Shown here: positions 11,192-22,546 of the stretch, one piece after another
How positions within the stretch are numbered: position 1 is the stretch's first letter
Layout: every line of letters begins with the position of its first letter
Source: Isoperla grammatica
Taxonomy: Eukaryota; Arthropoda; Insecta; Plecoptera; Perlodidae
Length of the DNA: 64,000 nucleotides
Direction: 5' to 3'
Assembly (NCBI GenBank): GCA_945910005.1
Contig: OX246741.1
Coordinates: forward strand, 46,362,112 to 46,426,111
Position numbers and translations under genes: made by a program
The notes under the pieces: generated by a model
What the model was told of the DNA's origin: nothing
The model's database searches: none
What the model saw: the letters and a program-made list of their open reading frames with translations, nothing else

Positions 11192-11482
11192 TAGTGATGT
11201 ATTGCTAAAAAAAAGAAGTGCCAGAACGCATCATATAACACGAACGACTTTTGAATAAATTGTGTGTGAGTGTATCATGGGTAGAATTTACGAATTCAAA
11301 TACAATTTGCTACAAAATGACTAAGAAGGGAGGATCAATGTCATTTGTTTTTGCAAAAATATTCAATGTTCATATTTTGTGATCGGTTTATAGAACCAAT
11401 TAAATTCTGGAAAAAGTCGGCGAACGTTGTTCCTGCTCGAAAATAAGTACCAGAACGACGTTCTGGCCCCAATACATCACTG
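11192..11482. mobile_element. hAT-type MITE, 291 bp
   Basis: The ends are inverted (TAGTGATGTATTG at the left; CAATACATCACTG at the right, whose complement begins CAGTGATGTATTG) and are followed inside by the CCAGAACG motif in inverted orientation. The element is flanked by a perfect 8-bp target duplication GCTATAGG (11,184-11,191 and 11,483-11,490). An 8-bp duplication with ends starting CAG is the hAT signature. No transposase is encoded. Confidence 0.8.
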
Positions 11483-11490
11483 GCTATAGG

Positions 11491-14400
11491 CCTGCATGTT
11501 CTTTGCTATTTGATATACAACAATGAAGTAAACTAACGACCTGCAATCGAATTGTAGCCGGTATCGAATTTTGGACCTAGTAGGTATCTATAAACGATTC
11601 ATCAGTAAATTATCATCACAATGACGAGCGATAATGAGTTAATTTTGTACCTGATTTTATGGTAAATTTCTTCTGAATTGATTTGTTGTAGTTTTTTTAG
11701 GTGTTTGTCTCTTCGAATAAAGTTATTCTATTCTACAATAAACGATGAAGGTGGGGGACACCTACAAAATAGCCCATGTGCTTTTATCTAGATTCGAACC
11801 CACGTCCCATGATTTCGTATATAATTCTGAGAAATTGTTACTACACAACAAGGTTTCAAATTATTATTACGACTGTGCAAAAAAAAGAAACAAAATGAGG
11901 GGCTTCCCATTATTGAACTAATGAAGACGGGGAAACAAAGTATAGTAACCATGGTCCCCATGCATTTACACAATTTGTATTGTTCCATGAAAACTCCATG
12001 ATGTTTTCACTTTATACATCGATAAACAAAAGGATATGGTAATGAACACTTGAAGGAAGGTTAGTAAAAGAAGAATAGAATAATAGACTTCGAGACAACG
12101 TGCATATTGACGTCAAGTTCATAGTTTCCACAGTAGGTACATAAAGCGAATTGTAGGATTAGAATAAATCTGCCACGACCGTCTGGAACGTAACATTTGT
12201 TAGTAAAAGGTTTATTGGGATAAAAGAAGATTAATATAAAATAATTTGAAATACATTTCAAGTGCAGAGTAAGATAAAACACATGGAATTGCTTGACATT
12301 TTTATGTCCTACAAAATGTTACCACCGGTTTTTACCAAGTTTGTATTGACAATAAATACAATTCATCAATAAAATAATAAATGCACATACCAGAGCAAAA
12401 ACGCGGCTGAGGTTCTAAATTAGTAAACAGCTGAAATATAATAATATCGATAGCAATCAAGTATCCGTCCCTCGTGGGCCCCCCTATTGAGGCGCAGGTC
12501 CTAGATGGACTCACTGAGCGTATCTAATACGTTCCTGGAAATGCATGCCTCGGGGCCTAAACACACCCCTTCTAGTCTGGCAGCCACAAAGCTACGCAAG
12601 AATGTCTTCTTGGAAGGCAGCTGAGGAATTATACTTGTTGAGAGGGATGAAAGTTGACCGTCAGTGTTTCCTGTTTGTGTCTTCATTTGGTCTCCACTGT
12701 TTTATCTAAATCATCTTCTCTAATACATGCCGGGTTTGGTTTGGTCGCATTTCGTCCATAGCACAGATTTCGGTAGCTAAAATTGTGACATTTTTCAATT
12801 GCGTTTTCTTTTCCTACTACATTGCCACATTCAGTTTTCGTTTTCGTTTGACGGTGATAACCGACTGTTCATTGCGTAACAATTAGATACATACTCAGCT
12901 GATCTGGACTGTGTTGTGGTCAACTCAGTGTAGTCCTCTTTAGAGTTGAATTACGCAATATGTTAACATTGTGTTTGCAATGAAATTAGTCTCTTGAAAT
13001 GGAATAGATACGATTTCAACGGTCATATTTGTGAATTACACGGTTGTGCTCTTTCACAGGATATTGTAATATCTGACTTGGTTGGCTGTTGCGTGTTATT
13101 CAGGCAAGCTATTTTGGCGTGAGCATGCTTCTTGAAATGTTCTAGTAAGTTGATAGCTCACCACTTCGATTTCTGCATCATGTTTTGACGTCCCGTTACA
13201 GAAGTGCGATTGAAACCTGCATCTTGTGCACGATGGAAGTTATTCCCAAGTACATGACAGGCAGGCACATAATGGTGTTGTATTGCATTTTAGTTTTACG
13301 AACGTTGGTATGGGGATGTGTGAATGATTTCCTCGAATCTCAATCAATTTATTCACCTTATTACAAAAACGTTCCATGTTGTCCAGCTGAAATAAGTCGA
13401 AGTAGAGACGTTTCGAACGTACTTTCTAAGTACTTATCACATATTCTCCATATGCAATTTGAGGTAGTGGTTTTTCCAGTCAACTTCCTGAACAAGAAGT
13501 TGCGTCCTTCAGGGATGAGCCACAATGGGGTTCTCTGTACGCAGGCTTACTGTTTCCAATGACAGTCGTGCTTGCGTCTATGCAAATGGATATTACTATC
13601 TTTGTATGAACACTTCAACGCTCTGCGTGGCCCACATGTTTGTAGATATCCGATCTCAACTTTTGATCAAAATGTGATCTGATGTGGTATGATTCTTTAA
13701 ATGTGAGTATGGTTGTCACCAACTGGAAACAATTTGGTTTCTTGTAAACATCGACAATAGAAACGAGGAATGATTCGTTATATAATATGGATGGAATATA
13801 ACGTGCGATTTCGCTTTTTGTTCTGTTTACATTACCCATAAATTATGGCCAAACAACTCAAAAATTATAAGTGAAAATGTACGGAATTAATTGTTAAATT
13901 TTGACAGCTACAGATTGAATATCACTGGTTTTATACCAAATATTACAGCTGGCTGTAATATGTTAATTTTCATATGACTAATTAGACTACACATCCATTT
14001 ACGCAAAGTGTTGTAGTCAACTACGGAATTTGGTAATTTTGTACAATTATATGTAAAGAAATTAAAGTGTCAGCGATACGTACAGCGTTCAAAAAGAATC
14101 TTACCATAAATGTATCGATAACTGTGGTTGTATTTTGTGATATTCTAACAATGAGCAATAATTAAATATCATGTCAATAAATATCACGCTTCCGTGAACG
14201 TTATACCTGCGATCACAACGAGCTATTAAATTAATCATGCCGACGTTGTTATTGTGTTACGTCTCTTACAATGCAGTTATGAAGATGAAATGCAAAATAA
14301 AAAGCACTCTTTACGCGGGACTTGAACCCAGCACGAGCTGTAGATTCGCAAATGCCAAACAGGCCCACAACGACCGGTGTCTAGTTTTATTCATTTTATG

Positions 14401-15340
14401 TCCATCCTATTCAGTTATAGCACTGATTTACAAAGAAGAACAATGAATAGAACCATGCATACAAATAATAATGCAAATTCATAAAATATCAAAAATTGAT
14501 TATTATATTTATTTTGTATTATGTTAGGTCTACTCTACCGTTACTTAGTTTTACCAAACGGATTTGGTTGTCTCTTGTAAGCTCCCGGCCGTTGTTTGTA
14601 GTAGTCACGGTAAGAGCGTACCGCCATTCTATCACCGTCAGTAACCACAATGACAATCCAAACAGGACCTCGGTGGCATTGATGTCCACAACATGCGAAG
14701 CTACGCAACACCCTAGTTTTCACCAACCCTGTCTTCGGCATCGTGGCAGCTGCTGTCTTGTGCATAATGGCCTAGCTATGGTGTGGGTTTCCTTCGTTGT
14801 CTTTACAAGATAAACGACAAGTCAAGTACAGGTTGCATATTCTACAAGAAGTGTGTGTACTCTCTTCGTCGGGTGCGTGGGTCGAGAGTACCACCGCATT
14901 TTCACGTCTATTGTGCGTTCTTCTTGAGATCGCCCCCTCAGTATAAACTAATTCATTCGTAAAGCATTTATATGCAGTGCAATTAGCGATACTCAACTTC
15001 ATCCATGGTGTGCTCGAAAACATTTATTACCGTCATTGTATTTTATATTATGATTCAATTTTCTTCTTTTCTGTGTGGGTTTTATAGTTACCTCTGGTAC
15101 AGGGAGGGTTGCAGGTGTGACAAAGTAACTCACCAAGTGGAATGTACTGTGTAATGAACTATATGGGTGTTGACTATTAAGTGTTCCAAAACATTACATA
15201 AATTAAAATAGCTCTATAGTGGTCATAATGGATTTCTACTGTTGACGTAAGTCATTATCTTGTCACACCTGCAATATCTAGGGTTCATTCTTACCTATTT
15301 CGGTGCTCTGATTAATTTGTATTAGATACTGTAAAGCTAC
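11491..15340. other. Long stretch without a supported gene
   Basis: Several short open frames occur (for example 13,185-13,562 +, 125 codons, and 12,501-12,686 -), but none has a recognisable domain, a second exon or a conserved copy elsewhere in the window. I leave them uncalled. Confidence 0.4.
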
Positions 15341-15344
15341 AATG

Positions 15345-16075
15345 ATGATTTGATTAATGAGGCCTAACGTCTCATTTGTGCAACAATGGCTATTCGAGAC
15401 GATGAGTGGGTGATGATGAAGATGACGATGAAAAATGCAATGTACGATGATGATGATTGGTGGGGTTTAACGACGTACTCGACAGCTTAGGTCATATGAC
15501 GTCTTCCGAATCAGGTCCATCTATATCGCGGGAGTCGTCATAAGGGGAGTCCAGCAAGGGAGGGCAGGGCCACGTGGGAGGAGAAATCTTCAGTGGGTCA
15601 GTGGGGGAGAAGGGACCTGGTCTCCTTTCGTCGCCTCTTACGACTAGCAGAGTCACTCTGGGCATATTCTACCCCAGGCCGAGACGGGTCTCCTTTCGTC
15701 GCCTCTTACGACTAGCAGAGTCACTCTGGGCATATTATACCCCAGGCCGAGACGGGTCTCCTTTCGTCGCCTCTTACGACTAGCAGAGTCACTCTGGGCC
15801 TATCTGGGCCCGAATCAGATCCATTGTACGTCGCGTGGGTCGCCATACGGGAGTCGAGCAAGGGAGGCAGGGCCAAGAGGGAGGACCAATTGTCAGGGGG
15901 GCAGTGGGGGGAGAGGGACGAGGACGTGGACTGCGTTTCGTCTGGCTTCTCCCCCTCTACCTGTCCGTCTAGGGTGGGTCTACCAGAAGCTTACGCTTCC
16001 GCCGGCATAGCTCGCGGGATCAACAAAGCACGCAACCTGCCCACCACGATAAGGTAGCAGACCCGGGGCAGGGTA
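15345..16075 (+). repeat. SINE-like composite repeat with GTCGCCTCTTACGAC tandem modules
   Basis: It starts near TGATTAATGAGGCCTAACGTCTC and contains TGGGGTTTAACGACGTACTCG, then three tandem modules of about 65 bp around GTCGCCTCTTACGACTAGC and CAGAGTCACTCTG (15,618-15,800). A second partial copy of the CAGATCCATTGTACGTCGCG to GGGCAGTGG segment follows at about 15,809-15,920. A related unit occurs on the minus strand at 49,331-49,686. The segment is GC-richer than its surroundings. I take it as a dispersed retroposon-like repeat; the class is uncertain. Confidence 0.6.
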
Positions 16076-16080
16076 AAGCT

Positions 16081-19000
16081 ACAATTGAATGTAACAGAGG
16101 ATTCCTATGTAAGTTTTTAGTATTGTAACTATCTTCTATACATTTTAACCCAATAATGTATTTTACATGAAATTTCATTTTTAGTTTCAATATAATATAT
16201 TCATCTAATTTGTTTGTATAGATATTACTGATTTATTCCTTTGGTGCTTTAAATTTTGTTCACATTATTTACTCCATGAAATCTACTGCACGTAAAGAGG
16301 CAAGTAAACAACTTATAGATTGTAATTTATGATACGCAAAAACCCATGATTATATTGTTGTATTACAGCATTGCGAAATAAAAACCCGTGATTATTGTTT
16401 AGCATTAAATAATACGGCATTGTCTACTGTATGTTGTTATATAAATAAGTTGACAGTGTGCATACACACATGGTGTTCTACGATCTTTGTAAATGTAGCC
16501 AATAATAATGATAAAACAAAATAAAAAAGATTATCTCAACACCTCACATTGTACCTCAGTTTTTATCATCAAGATCCAAAATAAGTAAAATCATCAATAT
16601 CATGTAGATGAAAAAAGCTAATTCTGTGTTAGTAAAATTTCTAATAATTTGTCTACTTGTAATGACGCAGCAATGAATTTCGTTGTTTGACAATCATCTT
16701 TTGAAAGGTCGCCAAGGCTATTCCAGATTACAGTGCCTTTCTCATGCACGCACCTGTCGTGCCAGACAAGGGTCTTCCTCAATCACCCGGCCGAGGGGGG
16801 CGGAGGACTGCTCGCAAATTATACCTGTCTACAGGTCCGCTATTGATACGGTAATTATCTACAGTAACACATAAAAAATCCACAGATTCATTAATTCGCA
16901 ACATGTAACTAATTATTTGGATTCCTGAATAGAAAAACAACACGTTTCTATGTTTGAATCATCGTAATAGGGCAACAACGTCATAAGAATATAATACGTA
17001 ACTTCTTTGCCGTAAACACAATGACAAAAAAGTACAAACGCATTGCTTGGAATTGCTGTGAATCCAACATCCCGATCTTGTTCGGTAAAACAATGAGAAA
17101 TAATGTTAAAAATTAATTAATTTAACTTGTTTAAAAAAAACTGCGGTCCCTAGATTCCATGTTCGAAACCTGGTTTTGATTGATTTATTGATTCTTTACA
17201 TGATTACAAATATGTAATATCACTGACCCCCAGTGAGTAGTTTTGGTTGATTGATTGATTCTTTACATGATTACAAATATGTTATATAACTGACCCTCAG
17301 TGAGTGTACTACTCGCAGGTAGGGATACAGTTTTTATTATGACGTTACAGAGGAAGAAAGTAGGAATCTAAATTTATAATAATATTATGGATTGGGTATA
17401 TTTGGATGGATATTTGGGTATGGATGGATTTCATCTGGCGTTTTTCATATTCATGCATGGCCCACTTACATAGTCTCGATTAGCGTCGGTTTATCGTCTA
17501 AGACGTTGATAATTACATCGTTAAACAATAAACGATCGAATCACTTGTCGTTACGTATTCACCCGAAAACGCCCCTGTACTTGGCTGATACCGAAATGAG
17601 GTTGGTTCGAATCTAATTCTAAAGCATATAAGTACTGTGTTTTAAATTGCCCGTCAGACGTCACCCACATTTATAAGCAGTGATACAGACGTAAAGCAAC
17701 AAGAATATTTGTTCAGTATTTGGATGACTCAAAAATCAAAACGTACGGGTATTTGTTTTGTCCATGAGAAGACTGCATATTGTTTTCATAGCCCACCCGC
17801 CACTCCTACAACCGGTCGGTCGGCCGTGCTTGTAATGAGATGTTTTCTAAATGGAACACACCATTCATAAAATATTTAGTTTTCACCACGGCAATCACCA
17901 ATCACAAGCTTTGAAATCAAGCTAGCTGACAGCCAAAATACATACCTTTTAGTGAGAACTCATAGGACCGCCGGGAATTATTACAAGTTGTTATAAATTC
18001 TTTTATTTATAATATGTAAAAAAAAAAGCGATATATCCTAGCTTTTCACATCAAAATAATGTGTTGTACACCATCTGATGTTCTTTATTCATACTGCATA
18101 CAAGTGAAGTACTTGTGAAGTCACATACTTGTGAAGTTGTTGAAGGACGATTCAAACGTAGAAACGTGTGTGTTTATTCAAGAATCCAAATAATTTGTTA
18201 AAATGTGAGAAATATTGAATCTGATGATTTTTTTATGTGTTACTGTGGATAATTACTGTACCAAGGAAATCTTGACACGTATAATTTACGATCCGAGAAG
18301 GTCACACTCACAGACAAGAAACAGTCTCAGCAAAATACCTCAGCTCAATTCACTGGCATTCCGAAGAATACTTATCCACAATAAGATTATAATTATAATC
18401 AATAATGTTACGTAGATAAAAACAAACAGCAGACGGTCCATAGTTCGATTTCCGATTCGGGCTGTTTTTTTTTTTTTTTAAACTTGGATATTGACGCAAG
18501 CTGTCTGTATGATACACTTCTAGGCCTAAACGGTGACTTTGGAGCCGTCATATCAACGAGGTAGATAATAAATGATGTACGATCCCCCATAGAAAGATAG
18601 TTCTTGTAACTGAATGGTAAGGCAACAAATTAATAGAAACTTATTTATTTATTTCGTAAACCAATAATATTGACGATGATGACGATGATGTTATTTGGGT
18701 TGGCGAATATTGAGGTTTTGTAGTATAATTGATTTGGTGACAAAAGGTAAGTCACCTCATTATTCAGTTTAGGTGTCCGTCGAAACTGCAAATAATAATT
18801 ATAAACACACATTTCAGTTTGTGGGCCAAAAAACATGGAGGTCTGGTTCTTTTCTGTAAGCACGCATTGTTCACATTGTTCGGGCTAAGACATGGTCTTT
18901 GAATAGAGCAGGTAGTTGCTCGCGCCACAACGGTCGACGGACGACTAAATCACTCCAAAGAATCTTTGACAGGAATTTCCCCTACTTTGCTTTAGAAACC

Positions 19001-19170
19001 ACGTGACAATGGTAACCAATGGGAAAAATACTGGAAATAATTAAGGGCCAGCCCATTTGAGGGTTATTTTACCCACCCACTTTTCGCCGAAACTTGAAAT
19101 TGCTAGAATTGGAGAGTAATCTTTAGCGTTAACTTGTTTCTGGCATCGAAAGAATTCGGCTCGGACACTT
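16081..19170. other. AT-rich DNA with one local duplication
   Basis: No coding region is supported. A roughly 70-bp direct duplication lies at about 17,175-17,310 (GATTCTTTACATGATTACAAATATG followed by CCCAGTGAGT, present twice). The other short frames have no family features. Confidence 0.45.
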
Positions 19171-19631
19171 TCTCAAGGTCTACTTGATGTCCGCCTAGCG
19201 GAGGCTCGTCGAACTCCCAAGCTTGGGAATGGGCGTCTCAGGCGCGACTTTCTGCCGCTCGCAGCGCTAGCAGTACTAAAAGGTCCAACTCGATCTTTGC
19301 ACCTTGTATTCTCAATTCAAACATTCAAATTATTTATATTTAATACTTTTAAATATAAATCATACATTAAAGTAATGTTTTAAAAGGTTTTTGATAGAGA
19401 ATACCTTTGTTATAGATACAAAACAAACATATTGTCGTTTGACAGTTAGGCCCGGTATTTCAATGTCCAGTTAAAGTATTAAGTAAATTTAACTGCCAGG
19501 TACTCCCACTTTGGTGTTTTTCCACTGTCAGTTAGCCTAACTGGCAAGTAAATTTTATCTCTCTGACAAGTAAACTAACTGATAGATCGGGTGCCTGTTA
19601 AGCGTTAACTGACAGTTACCGTTATGAAAAG

Positions 19632-19739
19632 ATGGCTGCTCGGAGAATAGGTTATGTTGATCACGATGTAGTTGATGCCATTTCTGATGAAAATGAAGAC
19701 CCTTTCACATTTCTTCATTTGATTTTCGAAAAACGGTAA
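19632..19739 (+). pseudogene. Possible first exon of a transposon protein (about 35 codons)
   Basis: An ATG in AAGATGGCTGC context opens a short acidic peptide beginning MAARRIGYVDHDVVDAIS. It runs to a codon boundary that is either a TAA stop or a GTAAAA donor (CG|GTAAAA at 19,735/19,736). It lies inside the foldback element, near its left arm, where a transposon gene would start. I do not recognise the family, and no following exon was found before the BEL insertion. Confidence 0.3.
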
Positions 19740-20089
19740 AACATGTGCTCCTTTTTAAATGAGAATATAAATAATTAACAATTTTTACGTCAGTAACATC
19801 TAATTTCACTTCACCACCCGTTTTCATCCCACCTACCAGGATTTTCTGCCATTTCGCCATTCATTTTCTTGTTTTCCACAATAAACCTGAACCGTTCAAT
19901 GATATTGTCATGTAAAAGTGGGTACTTTGTAACTTTTACAAGTGTAATCTTCTTCTTGGTGATTTATGGATATCTTGATTGTGTCAGTTTGTCATTTACA
20001 GTTTTCTTTCACAGTTAAGGTATGCGCTGTGCTGGCTATTTCGTCAGCCCAGAGCGTTGGTTATTTCAATAATAATTGTTGCAGTATTG

Positions 20090-20810
20090 AGGGCAATGAT
20101 TGCGGCAACTTCGCTGACTACTCGGTTTAGGAGGGCGCTGGTTCGGTGATGACGTCAGTAGAGCCTGGCCCCACTCTTTTGTGTTTGTTACGGGAGGGGG
20201 TCGAACCGAGTAGTCTGATTGGTAATTTATGACTTAGTACAGCCAGCGTAGGGCAGAGAGGGGGTGACTGGGGTATGACGTAGGAAAGTCTAGGTGCGAG
20301 GGAGCACGTGTGTAATTCGGGGCATTCAACCATGGAACGGAAGAGGAGGTAGACCTGTGCCAAGGTGGAACGGTGGAAAGAACGACGGAAGACCCAGAGG
20401 GAAGGACATGGAGGCCGATCGTGAACCTGGACGAAGGAGCCAAACCACAACCTGGGGTCGGAGTCAGCCACCGAGAAGCCAAGGTATAGGGGTTACTACA
20501 GCTACCCTCTGGATAGGAAGGTTAAGTCCATCAGACCTAGAATGCCCATAGACAGATTCGCCATAACTCAGCCACGTAGGATAAATGTGTATAGTTTAAT
20601 AAATTGCGGTTCCTCTATTGTTTGAACCAAAGTCTTATCATTCCTAAACTGCCTGAACTGGTATGTCCCGATCCCTATGATGTGAGAACCACCCCTAGAG
20701 CTACGCCCCAGTACTTCTACGGGACCGTCGACTTTGGAGTCCGTGGGTTCGAGGCTGAGCCGGCGGAATTGGGTAGGCCTAGGTGTCACGGTAGGTTCTC
20801 GCTATCTAAC
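20090..20810. other. GC-richer segment, possible solo LTR or foldback interior
   Basis: A perfect 12-bp inverted pair (GACTACTCGGTT at 20,116-20,127; AACCGAGTAGTC at 20,204-20,215) opens the region. There are many small open frames on both strands but none with recognisable domains. The BEL element inserted at its right edge after CTAAC. Confidence 0.35.
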
Positions 20811-21083
20811 TGTTACGTCTCAAACGACTACCCGTCGTCTTCGTCGTATAACTATAATTATTAATGACAGAATGAACTTACTTTTAGAATACAAATACCG
20901 TTTATTCACAGCTTCGGTACAACCACTCTTTTCACATCTAAAAACGTTGACCAAGTCCCCCGCGTCTCCATGGCAACAGCATAACAACCAAACAATTGAA
21001 CGCAACCCAAACATCTTTGAAATGCACTGCCTTCTTGATTAACTACCACCCATCACGGTCCTCTTGATCTCCCATTTCCAACA
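20811..21083 (-). repeat. 3' LTR of BEL element A
   Basis: 273 bp, TG...CA ends on both strands (TGTTACGTC to TTTCCAACA on +). In element sense it holds GTGAATAAACGG, whose AATAAA is the likely polyadenylation signal. It appears identical to the partner at 26,662-26,934. Confidence 0.9.
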
Positions 21084-21096
21084 TCCTCCCACCTTT
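21084..21096 (-). promoter_or_regulatory. Polypurine tract of BEL element A
   Basis: In element sense AAAGGTGGGAGGA abuts the 3' LTR, the expected primer site for plus-strand DNA synthesis. The same tract adjoins the LTR of element B at 41,628-41,640. Confidence 0.8.
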
Positions 21097-21181
21097 CATT
21101 TGTATAAGCACATAGAAGGATATAAAATATAAATGAAACAATACTTAATACCTATTAATTAATCGAGGATATTTCTTCTGT

Positions 21182-22501
21182 TCATGCTCTTGTCTCAAGG
21201 TCAGACCCACTTGTAACTTCCAAAGGGTACAACCTTTGTACTGGACGTACCAAGACTCCATTTTGTGTTTTCATCCCGGCAACTCTCTCTCCTCCGTCTT
21301 GTCCGGGTAAAAGTTCTAACACCTTTGCAAGTGGCCAATCAAGTCTCTTTTTGTTGTCAGTTCCCACAAGCACAATCTCTCCAACTGATAATTTTCTTGT
21401 ACGTTCATTTTCTTTGCCTCGTTGGACTAGTTGACTTAAATATTCTTTCCTAAATCGACAACGGAAATTATCTCGAATAACTTGCCTATATCGAAACCGA
21501 CGCTGGAAACCTTCGGCTTCTAACACATCCAAATCTGGTACATTGGCTTCCCGAATGTCTTGTAGAAACATTGCCGGTGTCAAAGGTACTAAATCGTCCA
21601 TGTCGTCAGTGACGTAGGTGAGTGGTCTTCCATTGACAACAGCTTCAGCATCACACAATACTGTTAATAACTCTTCATAGCTTAAAGACGATTTTCCCAA
21701 TACACGTCTGAGTATATCTTTTACGGAACGAATAAGACGCTCCCACCATCCTCCCCACCATGCCGCTGATGGAGGGTTAAACTTCCAATTAATTTTCTCG
21801 ATTGAAAATTCATTTGTAACCTTTTCCCAGTCTAATTCTTGAAGAGCACTAGCACTCCCAACGAAATTCGTAGCATTGTCGCTATAGATTGTAGATGGTC
21901 TACCTCTCCGAGCCACACATCTTCTAACTGCCTGTACAAATGCCTCGGTGCTGAGTGAACTTACAAGCTCTAAGTGTACAGCTCTATACACTGCACACGT
22001 AAACAACACCAACCAGACTTTACTTTTATTTTTTAGGTACATTGGCCCAGCTAGGTCCACTCCAATAATCTGGAACACGGCTGCTGTTGTTGTCACTCTG
22101 TCTCTAGGTAATGGTGCTGGGAAACTTGTTGCATTCTTTGCCGAAAATCTACGACACCGCACACACTTCCCACAGATACCTCTTATTGTTCGTCTGCTTT
22201 TCAAAATCCAGTATTTTTCTCTCAATTTTCCCATTAGAAACTGAACACCTGCGTGACTGTTGTTAAGATGTTCGTCTCTAATAATCATATCAACCACCAA
22301 ATGTTTCGATGGTAGAAGCACTGGATATATAAAGGTTATATTATCGCTTTTCATTATGAGCTTTGTCTTAACTCTTAGTAACCCATCTTCCCCCCTCTGC
22401 ACTTGAAGACCACAAACTAGTTCGCTTTCGTCTCCAAACGCTTCTTTTTGAACGAATCTTAGAATATCTTCACCTGTTGCGTGGAGTTCATCCACTGTCA
22501 A
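21182..22501 (-). pseudogene. BEL/Pao integrase region
   Basis: The 439-codon open frame contains the integrase zinc-binding residues His78 and His83, then Cys110 and Cys113 (CGKCVRC). The DDE triad is Asp149 in GVDLAGP, Asp208 in YSDNATNF and Glu254 in WWERLIRS. A Pao-type C-terminal domain (KLSVGEIVLV, RPVQRLYPLE) follows. The catalytic residues are all present. The frame is continuous with the pol frame upstream apart from one TGA at 22,547-22,549, so the Met at 22,501 is not a natural start. Product role: inserting element cDNA into nuclear DNA. Confidence 0.85.
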
Positions 22502-22546
22502 TGGTCCATTGATAATAGTCTTCTTAGAAGAATTGTTTATGAATCT

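Noticed and set aside
12501..12686. Minus-strand 61-codon frame with exon-like composition
   Set aside because: Single isolated frame without a recognised motif; not enough for a call.
13185..13562. 125-codon + frame
   Set aside because: No domain, no convincing signal peptide, no second copy and no neighbouring exon; could be chance in AT-rich DNA.
14300..14400. tRNA-like B-box (GGTTCAAGTCC on the minus strand) followed by T-run
   Set aside because: No matching A-box or cloverleaf could be drawn; at best a decayed tRNA-derived SINE.
14496..15023. Overlapping frames on both strands (105, 74 and 83 codons)
   Set aside because: Neither strand shows family motifs or splice continuity.
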